NCBI GenBank assembly: GCA_050246435.1
Contig: JBFWWB010000091.1
Location: forward strand, 1 to 11,794
Direction: 5' to 3'
Length of the DNA: 11,794 nt
From: JAKFWI01 sp050246435
Lineage (GTDB): Bacteria; Pseudomonadota; Alphaproteobacteria; Caulobacterales; Aquidulcibacteraceae
The first letter of the stretch is position 1, and each line of letters starts with the position of its first letter. Below, one piece after another: positions 1 to 5,553 of this stretch. Position numbers and translations under genes: made by a program. The notes below the pieces were generated by a model. The model ran no database searches and had not been told where the DNA came from. It saw only the letters and a program-made list of their open reading frames with translations.

Positions 1-1392
1 GGCCTGATCCATATCGGGGCCAAGCGGATCCCCGCCGGCCGCGCCGGCGAAGCGCCGGCGATCGGCCTTTCGGACCGGCTCTATGTGCTGGGCTTCCAGT
101 TGGGCCGGCTGAAGACCGGCACGCCCGCCCGGCTCGACCGGCGCACGATCGACTGGGCCGGCCTCGGCATGCAGCAGGCCGACGCCGCGCCGACGCCGTT
201 TTCGTTCCTCACGGAGGCGATCACCAATCCGCAAATCGAGTGCGGGATCACGGCCACCACCGCCGAGACCCACCTGATCATCGCCGCCAACATCGAGAAG
301 TCGGCCGTCTATTCCGGCGCCATCGCCGGGCGGGGGCCGCGCTATTGCCCCTCGATCGAGGACAAGATCACCCGCTTCGCCGACAAGCAAAGTCACCAGA
401 TATTCCTCGAGCCGGAAGGTCTTCCGGGCACAGAGCATGGCGACACGATCTACCCGAACGGGATTTCCACGTCGCTGCCGGAAGACGTGCAAGAGGCCTT
501 TCTACGCACGATTCCGGGCTTAGGGCGTGTACGGATCATGCGCCACGCCTACGCGATCGAATACGATTACGTCGATCCGCGCGAGTTGCGCGTGACGCTC
601 GAGACCAAGCGCCTGCCGGGGCTCTATCTCGCGGGCCAGATTAACGGCACGACCGGATACGAGGAGGCTGCCGCCCAAGGGCTGATGGCGGGTCTCAACG
701 CGGCGCTGGCGGCCGGCGGTGCGTGCGAGCCGTTCGCGCTGACGCGGGCGGAGGCTTATGCCGGCGTGCTGATCGACGACCTCATCACCCGCGGCGTCAC
801 CGAGCCCTATCGCATGTTCACCTCACGGGCGGAATATCGGCTGACCCTGCGGGCCGATAACGCCGATCGGCGGCTTACGCCGAAGGGACTGGCGCTCGGC
901 TGCGTGGGCCCGGCAAGGGCGCAAGCCTTTGCGGCCAAGGCGGCGGCGATCGAGAACGCGATGGCGGCAGTACAGGCGTTGAGCCTGACGCCGACCGAGG
1001 CGCGCGCCCACGGGCTCGAGGTAAACCGGGACGGACAGCGCCGCAGCGCCTTCCAGCTGCTGGCCTATCCCGGCGTGGACCTCCGCCGGCTGGCGGCGAT
1101 CTGGCCGCAGCTCGGCGTCTTGCCGGCGCAGGCGGCCGAGCAGGTGGAGATTGAGGCGAAATACGCCGGCTATCTGGAGCGCCAGACGGCGGATGTAGCG
1201 GCCTTCCGGCGCGACGAGGATCTGCGCCTGGCTCCCGATCTGGATTATGGCGCTGTCGGCGGGCTTTCCGCCGAAATCCGCCAGAAGCTCAACCAGGCCA
1301 AGCCGGGCACGCTCGGCCAAGCGGGGCGGATCGAGGGCATCACCCCGGCAGCGCTGACCGCCTTGCTCGCTCACGTGAAACGCCGGGCCTGA
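1..1392 (+). CDS. mnmG: MnmG (GidA), tRNA uridine-5-carboxymethylaminomethyl modification FAD enzyme, 5'-truncated by the window
   Basis: MnmG works with MnmE to put the carboxymethylaminomethyl group on the wobble uridine (U34) of certain tRNAs, using FAD, NADH and a folate one-carbon donor, in the cytoplasm. The reading frame is open from base 1, so the gene starts upstream. About 463 codons are present of a family length near 620, and the FAD-binding N-terminus is missing. Visible family marks are GLIHIG at the window start, the RLKTGTPARLD stretch, signature 1 (GPRYCPSIEDK, about 334-366), YPNGISTSLP, signature 2 (AGQINGTTGYEEAAAQG, about 631-690), FTSRAEYRLTLR, and the C-terminal helical region ending in GRIEGITPAAL, which in this family contacts MnmE. 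It heads the run rsmG-parA-parB, with 39 bp before the rsmG start. Identification is secure; only the 5' end is unseen. Confidence 0.97.
   Translation, partial: GLIHIGAKRIPAGRAGEAPAIGLSDRLYVLGFQLGRLKTGTPARLDRRTIDWAGLGMQQADAAPTPFSFLTEAITNPQIECGITATTAETHLIIAANIEKSAVYSGAIAGRGPRYCPSIEDKITRFADKQSHQIFLEPEGLPGTEHGDTIYPNGISTSLPEDVQEAFLRTIPGLGRVRIMRHAYAIEYDYVDPRELRVTLETKRLPGLYLAGQINGTTGYEEAAAQGLMAGLNAALAAGGACEPFALTRAEAYAGVLIDDLITRGVTEPYRMFTSRAEYRLTLRADNADRRLTPKGLALGCVGPARAQAFAAKAAAIENAMAAVQALSLTPTEARAHGLEVNRDGQRRSAFQLLAYPGVDLRRLAAIWPQLGVLPAQAAEQVEIEAKYAGYLERQTADVAAFRRDEDLRLAPDLDYGAVGGLSAEIRQKLNQAKPGTLGQAGRIEGITPAALTALLAHVKRRA
1367..1382. promoter_or_regulatory. Weak second parS-like site at the 3' end of mnmG
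   Basis: The sequence TCGCTCACGTGAAACG keeps the perfect central palindrome TCACGTGA and a good right arm of the parS consensus TGTTTCACGTGAAACA, but the left arm is poor (12 of 16 matches). It lies inside the last codons of mnmG, 103 bp upstream of the better site in rsmG. Alphaproteobacterial parS sites tend to cluster, so a second weak ParB site is possible. Chance conservation from the codons of the C-terminal Ala-His-Val-Lys-Arg is equally possible. Confidence 0.3.
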
Positions 1393-1431
1393 GCCGTTGC
1401 ACCCATCGGCGGCGCGGCGCATGGCTGGCGG

Positions 1432-2070
1432 ATGATCTACGGGCCCGACGAGTTCCAGCGGGATGTGAGTGTTTCACGGGAAACACGTAAAGCGTTGGAG
1501 ACCCATCTGAACCTGCTGCGGACCTGGTCTGGGCGGATGAATCTGGTCGGTCCGGGCCAACTCGACGACTATTGGCGCCGCCACGCGCTCGACTCGGCGC
1601 AATTGCTGGCTTTGGCCCCAGACGCGCGCCTTTGGCTCGATCTGGGCAGCGGCGCCGGATTCCCTGGCTTCGTCGTGGCGTGCGGCTTGATCGGCGTTTC
1701 CGGCGCGCGTGTGGACCTCGTGGAGGCTAATCAGAAGAAGGCGGCGTTCCTCCGGATGGCGGTTTTGGAGACCGGCGCGCCCGCCCGTGTGCTGCCGGTC
1801 CGCGCCGAAAGGCTTGCCGAAACGCGCGACAAGACGGGCGAATCGTATGACATCGTAACCGCGCGGGCCTTTGCGCCGCTGCCGCTCATCCTGACGGCCG
1901 CAGCACCCTGGCTTGAGGCGGGCGCCGGCGGCCTTTTCCTGAAGGGCGAGGGCGTCGAAGCGGAGCTGGCGGAGGCCGGAAAGGCTTGGGCCATGCGGAC
2001 GCGGACCCTGCCCAGCCTCAGCGATCCGCGCGGACGGATCGTCCGGGTCGATGGAGTGCAACGTGCATAA
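1432..2070 (+). CDS. rsmG: RsmG (GidB), 16S rRNA (guanine-N7) methyltransferase
   Basis: RsmG is a SAM-dependent methyltransferase that makes m7G527 (E. coli numbering) in 16S rRNA; loss in other bacteria gives low-level streptomycin resistance. The 212-residue product is of normal family length. It shows the N-terminal VSRET...LE stretch, a W-x-x-x-MNLVG motif (residues about 32-41), YWRRHALDS before the fold, and the Rossmann SAM-binding loop LDLGSGAGFPG (about residues 69-79), followed by an acidic residue ending strand 2 (DLVEAN) and the TARAFAPL motif. The ATG at 1432 is preceded by a purine-rich GGCGGA. The upstream ATG at 1421 is out of frame and closes at once. The gene carries an embedded parS-like site and overlaps the start of parA by 8 bp if the GTG start there is right. 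Confidence 0.96.
   Translation: MIYGPDEFQRDVSVSRETRKALETHLNLLRTWSGRMNLVGPGQLDDYWRRHALDSAQLLALAPDARLWLDLGSGAGFPGFVVACGLIGVSGARVDLVEANQKKAAFLRMAVLETGAPARVLPVRAERLAETRDKTGESYDIVTARAFAPLPLILTAAAPWLEAGAGGLFLKGEGVEAELAEAGKAWAMRTRTLPSLSDPRGRIVRVDGVQRA
1470..1485. promoter_or_regulatory. parS: parS-like centromere site embedded in rsmG
   Basis: TGTTTCACGGGAAACA differs from the widely conserved parS palindrome TGTTTCACGTGAAACA at one base (G for T at 1479). The flanking G/C pair at 1469/1486 extends the dyad to 18 bp. The site is read in frame as Val-Ser-Arg-Glu-Thr near the RsmG N-terminus. ParB dimers load on parS, exchange CTP and slide out as clamps to build the segregation complex. Location about 580 bp upstream of parA, and next to the cognate parAB, agrees with the known origin-proximal placing of parS. 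The single mismatch could weaken but is unlikely to abolish binding; that part is inference. Confidence 0.8.
2053..2056 (+). promoter_or_regulatory. Shine-Dalgarno GGAG that favours the GTG start of parA
   Basis: GGAG lies six bases before the GTG at 2063. No comparable purine run precedes the in-frame ATG at 2051, which itself overlaps this SD. The GTG start also gives a five-residue leader before the LRTLAIANQKGG core, the usual length in alphaproteobacterial ParA. Confidence 0.55.
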
Positions 2071-2869
2071 GTCCAATCTGCGCACCCTCGCCATCGCCAA
2101 CCAGAAGGGCGGCGTCGGCAAGACCACCACGGCGATCAATCTCGGCACGGCGCTCGCCGCCGCCGGCAAGCGCGTGGTGATTTTCGACATCGACCCGCAG
2201 GGCAACGCCTCCACCGGGCTCGACATTCACCCCGCCGACCGCAAGGTCACGAGCTACGATGTGCTCAATGGCGGCCGCCCGCTTTCCGCGGCGATCATGG
2301 CCACCAAGGTGCCGAATCTGTTCGTGGCACCCGGCAGCGGCGACCTTGCAGGCATCGACAGCGAGCTGATGAGCGCGGTGCGCCCGCAGCATCGCCTGCG
2401 CGACGCGCTCAAGGCGTATCTCTCCGAGAATCGCGACGAGGGCTTCGACTTCATCCTGATCGATTGCCCGCCGTCGCTGAACATCCTCACCGTCAACGCG
2501 ATGACCGCGGCGGACGCCGTGCTGGTGCCGCTGCAGTGCGAATTCTTCGCGCTCGAAGGCCTAGCGCAGCTGATCGACACGATCCGCATGGTGCAGCAGG
2601 GACTGAATCCGCAGCTGGAAATCCAGGGCGTCGTGCTCACCATGTACGACAAGCGTAACAAGCTGTCCGATCAGGTGGCCGACGAAGTGCGCCGCTATTT
2701 CCCGGACAAACTCTATTCCACGATCATTCCGCGCAATGTGCGCCTGAGCGAGGCGCCGAGCCACGGGCTGCCGGCGATCATCTACGACCACAAAGCCGTG
2801 GGCAGCCAAGCCTACATCGAACTGGCGAAAGAACTCATCGAGCGCGAACGCGCGCTGAAGGCCGCCTGA
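2063..2869 (+). CDS. parA: ParA, chromosome-partitioning ATPase
   Basis: ParA is the deviant Walker A ATPase that binds nucleoid DNA as an ATP dimer and is released by ParB, pulling parS-ParB complexes along the chromosome. With the GTG start the protein has 268 residues. The Walker A loop KGGVGKTT sits at residues 15-22 with the signature Lys15 and catalytic Lys20. Switch I/Walker A' reads IDPQGNAST, and Walker B is FILIDCPPSL. The C-terminal SEAPSHGLPAIIYD and GSQAY motifs are typical of chromosomal (type Ia, short N-terminus) ParA. There is no N-terminal helix-turn-helix, so it is not a plasmid-type autorepressor. It overlaps rsmG and is followed by parB after 12 bp, indicating co-transcription. 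An ATG at 2051 would add four residues and cannot be excluded. Confidence 0.97.
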   Translation: MHKSNLRTLAIANQKGGVGKTTTAINLGTALAAAGKRVVIFDIDPQGNASTGLDIHPADRKVTSYDVLNGGRPLSAAIMATKVPNLFVAPGSGDLAGIDSELMSAVRPQHRLRDALKAYLSENRDEGFDFILIDCPPSLNILTVNAMTAADAVLVPLQCEFFALEGLAQLIDTIRMVQQGLNPQLEIQGVVLTMYDKRNKLSDQVADEVRRYFPDKLYSTIIPRNVRLSEAPSHGLPAIIYDHKAVGSQAYIELAKELIERERALKAA

Positions 2870-2881
2870 GGGAGCAAGCGA

Positions 2882-3985
2882 ATGTCGGATCAAGTGCGGC
2901 GCGGCCTCGGTAGGGGATTGTCGGCGCTGCTGGGCGAATCCTTCGATCTGAACAAGGCTGCGCCGGTGACGCCCGGACCGCAGGCGGAGCCTGGCGCGCC
3001 CGCGCCGGTCGCGGGCGAGGCGCCCGTCTGGAGCCCTGCGCAAACGCCGCTCGGCGCGACGGTGACCTCGTTCCCGCCGCCGCGCGCGCAAGAGCCGGCA
3101 GAGGAGTCCGCGCCGCAATGGACGCCGCCACCCGAACTGGTGGAGATGGCGAACGAGCAGCCGATCGCTGGCGAACTCGGCCAGCGCCAGGTGCCGGTCG
3201 AGCTGATCCAGCGCAATCCGAACCAGCCGCGCAAGGCGTTCGACGAGGCCGACCTACTCGAGCTCGCGGATTCGATCCGCGCGCACGGCGTATTGCAGCC
3301 GATTCTCGTGCGCCCCGTCGCGGGCCAGCATGGACGCTACGAGATCGTGGCCGGCGAGCGGCGCTGGCGCGCGGCGCAGAAGGCCGGCGTGCATGCGATT
3401 CCGGTGGTAATCCGCGAGCTTGACGAGATCGAAGTGCTGGAGATCGGCATCGTCGAAAACGTTCTGCGTACGGACTTGAACCCTCTGGAAGAGGCGATGG
3501 GCTACAACCAGCTGATCGAGCGCTTCGGGCGCACGCAGCAGGATATCGCCGACGTCGTCGGCAAGAGTAGGCCGCATATCGCCAACATGCTGCGGCTGCT
3601 GAATCTGCCGGATGAAATCCAAGCCTTCGTGCGCGACGGCAAACTGAGCGCGGGCCACGCGCGCGCGCTGCTGACAGCGACCGATCCGCTCGCGCTCGCG
3701 AAGCGAGCAGTGGCCGAGCAGCTCAATGTGCGCGATCTCGAAAAGCTCGCGAGCGCAGGCAAGGAGGAGCGCGCCCGACCGCTTCGTCCGTCCACGGATA
3801 AAGCTGGTAAGGACGCCGATACGCGTGCGCTGGAGCAGCGGCTTTCCGCGGCGCTCGGCCTGGCGGTGACGATCAATTTCAAGGACGGCGCGGGCGACGT
3901 GCGCATCGCCTACGCCACCTTGGAGCAACTGGACGATATTGAACGCCGCCTATTGACGCCGCCGCAATCTTACACGCCGGGCTAA
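2882..3985 (+). CDS. parB: ParB, parS-binding CTPase clamp
   Basis: ParB nucleates at parS, binds CTP and spreads as a DNA clamp, stimulating ParA ATPase. The product is 367 residues, longer than the usual 290-300 because of an extended linker. Order of parts: an N-terminal ParA-activating peptide with GLGRGLSALLGE (residues 8-19); a Pro/Ala-rich linker about 25-98; the ParB/Srx CTP-binding domain from about 102, with PNQPRKAF, ILVRP (141-145), the GERRWRAA motif (158-165) and ENVLR (192-196, an ENxxR motif with Leu where Gln is common); a helix-turn-helix about 217-239 (TQQDIADVVGKSRPHIANML) that reads parS; and a C-terminal dimerisation segment from about 330. A good SD (GGAG at 2871-2874) precedes the ATG by seven bases. 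Confidence 0.97.
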   Translation: MSDQVRRGLGRGLSALLGESFDLNKAAPVTPGPQAEPGAPAPVAGEAPVWSPAQTPLGATVTSFPPPRAQEPAEESAPQWTPPPELVEMANEQPIAGELGQRQVPVELIQRNPNQPRKAFDEADLLELADSIRAHGVLQPILVRPVAGQHGRYEIVAGERRWRAAQKAGVHAIPVVIRELDEIEVLEIGIVENVLRTDLNPLEEAMGYNQLIERFGRTQQDIADVVGKSRPHIANMLRLLNLPDEIQAFVRDGKLSAGHARALLTATDPLALAKRAVAEQLNVRDLEKLASAGKEERARPLRPSTDKAGKDADTRALEQRLSAALGLAVTINFKDGAGDVRIAYATLEQLDDIERRLLTPPQSYTPG

Positions 3986-4000
3986 CGGCGCATCGCGCCG
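3986..4000. terminator. Small hairpin between convergent parB and holA
   Basis: Directly after the parB stop codon, CGGCGC and GCGCCG form a perfect 6-bp stem with an ATC loop. It occupies most of the 24 bp between the two convergent stop codons, so it could act as a bidirectional terminator or a 3'-end stabiliser. There is no T tract on either side, only the A/T-richer AATATGGTTAA toward holA, so intrinsic termination is not proven. Confidence 0.4.
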
Positions 4001-4009
4001 CGAATATGG

Positions 4010-5038
4010 TTAACGGCGGTTAGCGAGATTGGCGACAGCGCGATACGCTTCGGCCGCGATCAGCTCCTGCGGGGCGCCCGCTGTCATTGCGCGCACCTGC
4101 GCCCGCCAAAGCGCGTCCAGCGCCGCGGCGAGGCGCTGCGCCGTCCATCCCCGCAGCTGAGCGGCGAAGGCGTCGCGCTCTTTCCAGAACACGGGCGGGC
4201 GCAAGCCGCCCGCCGCGTCGGAAGGGGAGGCGCCGCGGTCGACCGCGGCACGCGCTTCCTGCAGGCGCAGCAGGCGCCGCTCCAGCGCCTTGAGCGCGGT
4301 GATGGCGCCGACGCCCGCACGATGCAGCGCCTCGACGGCGTCGCTGGCGCGCCCTCCGGCGGCCGCGAGGCCCGCATCGTCGAGGGCTGCTTCTCCTTCC
4401 ACTGCGAGCAGGGCCGCGATCTCCGCCGCCGCGATCGGCCCGCTGCGGCCATGCGCGTAAAGCGCCAGCTTTTCGATTTCGCCGCGGATCACGCCGCGGT
4501 CTGGCGGCAGCGACGCCTCCAGCACGGCGCGGGCGCCGTCATCCAGCGTGACGCCCGCTGCCTTGAGGGCGGCGGCGGCGAATTGGGCGATGGCGGCTTC
4601 GTCTTCCTCGTAAAAGGGGATGGCGACGGCGCTCTTCGCCGCCTCGAACGCGGCGCGGACTTTCGAGCGCGCGGCGAGATCGCCGCCTTCGACCAGCAGA
4701 TAAGCCGCTGCCGGCGCGCCGGCGTCGAGCGCTGCGAGGGTTGCGGCGATCGGCTCGGCGGCGGCGTCTCCGTCCGCCCGGACGCGCAGCACGCGGGGGC
4801 CCCCAAGCAGGGATTGGGCGGCGAGTTGATCGGAGAGAAGCGCGAAATCGCGGCGCAGCTCGTCGTCGCCCAGGCGGGTCACCGCCATCGCGTCCGGCGC
4901 CGGGCCAAGCAGCGCCTTGATGACCGCTTCGGCGGACTCCGCCACCAGCGCGCGATTGGGCCCATAAAGCAGGGCGGCGCGCACATCCTGGGCGGGCTTG
5001 GCCAGGAAGCGCGCGGCGGCCTGCGCCGCGAGCTTCAC
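4010..5038 (-). CDS. holA: HolA, DNA polymerase III delta subunit
   Basis: The delta subunit of the clamp loader opens the beta sliding clamp during replisome loading. The 342-residue product matches the family length. The N-terminal AAA+-like domain starts with a LLYGPNRALV stretch (about residues 23-32) that sits where a Walker A would be but lacks the GxxGxGKT loop, as expected for delta, which does not bind ATP. Further marks are RVLRVRADGD, the YLLVEGGDLAARSKVRAAFE region, IPFYEED, and a Leu/Ala-rich C-terminal collar domain with LKALERRLLRLQEA. The start ATG overlaps the lptE stop as ATGA (5035-5038), so translation is probably coupled. It is the last gene of the DUF3576-leuS-lptE-holA operon and converges on parB. 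Sequence conservation is low, as is normal for delta, so context adds weight. Confidence 0.9.
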   Translation of the reverse strand: MKLAAQAAARFLAKPAQDVRAALLYGPNRALVAESAEAVIKALLGPAPDAMAVTRLGDDELRRDFALLSDQLAAQSLLGGPRVLRVRADGDAAAEPIAATLAALDAGAPAAAYLLVEGGDLAARSKVRAAFEAAKSAVAIPFYEEDEAAIAQFAAAALKAAGVTLDDGARAVLEASLPPDRGVIRGEIEKLALYAHGRSGPIAAAEIAALLAVEGEAALDDAGLAAAGGRASDAVEALHRAGVGAITALKALERRLLRLQEARAAVDRGASPSDAAGGLRPPVFWKERDAFAAQLRGWTAQRLAAALDALWRAQVRAMTAGAPQELIAAEAYRAVANLANRR

Positions 5039-5553
5039 TTGGCTTTGTCGGCGGCGGCCTGCGCGCGCTGGCGGGCTAGGCGCAGGGCGAGATCGGCCCG
5101 CAGGCGTTCGGCCAGCACCTCGGCAGCGCGCTCGCGCGCGTCCTCCTGGGCGGTCAGTTCGCCGTAGGCCGAACTTGGCACATCATAGCTGGCGGTGGCG
5201 GCGGCCGAGCCGCGCAGCAGCTCCGCGCCGGAAACGTCGTACAGGATGTAACTGGCAGAAAGGCTCAAGTCCGAGCGGCTGGCGGATTCATCGACGCGGA
5301 AGCCCAAGCCCGCCACGCCTTCCGACAAGGTCACCTGCAGGCGCCGCACCGGGCCGGCGCCGCGCTCGACGTCGAGCAGGCGCTCCAATTCGTTCTTGAG
5401 TGCGAAGCCGCCTTTACCGGGCGTGGTCTCGACGAAAAGGGGGCCGATCGGCGCCGTTGTCGCGCTCGCGCCGTACATCGGGCGGAAACCGCACGCCGAC
5501 AACAGCACGGCCGGCAGCGCGAGCAGGGCGAAGGTGCGCAGGGGACTTCTCAT
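5035..5553 (-). CDS. lptE: LptE, LPS-assembly outer-membrane lipoprotein
   Basis: LptE plugs the LptD barrel and helps deliver lipopolysaccharide to the outer leaflet. The product is 172 residues with a lipoprotein signal: basic n-region, hydrophobic LALLALPAVLL core and the lipobox LSAC, giving acylation at Cys21 followed by GFRPMYG, a start of the mature protein that is characteristic of alphaproteobacterial LptE. The C-terminal half is rich in charged residues and predicted helix (ERAAEVLAERLRADLALRLARQ). It overlaps leuS upstream by four bases (ATGA at 5550-5553) and holA downstream by four bases, the classic leuS-lptE-holA cluster. Identification rests on the lipobox, the mature N-terminus and this gene order. 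Confidence 0.92.
   Translation of the reverse strand: MRSPLRTFALLALPAVLLSACGFRPMYGASATTAPIGPLFVETTPGKGGFALKNELERLLDVERGAGPVRRLQVTLSEGVAGLGFRVDESASRSDLSLSASYILYDVSGAELLRGSAAATASYDVPSSAYGELTAQEDARERAAEVLAERLRADLALRLARQRAQAAADKAK

Noticed and set aside
1474..2226. 250-codon - strand open frame opposite rsmG and parA
   Set aside because: Antisense to two securely identified genes and crosses their junction; no domain is visible.
4322..5167. 281-codon + strand open frame opposite holA
   Set aside because: Low-complexity Arg/Gly-rich product antisense to a recognisable HolA; long antisense frames are expected at this GC content.
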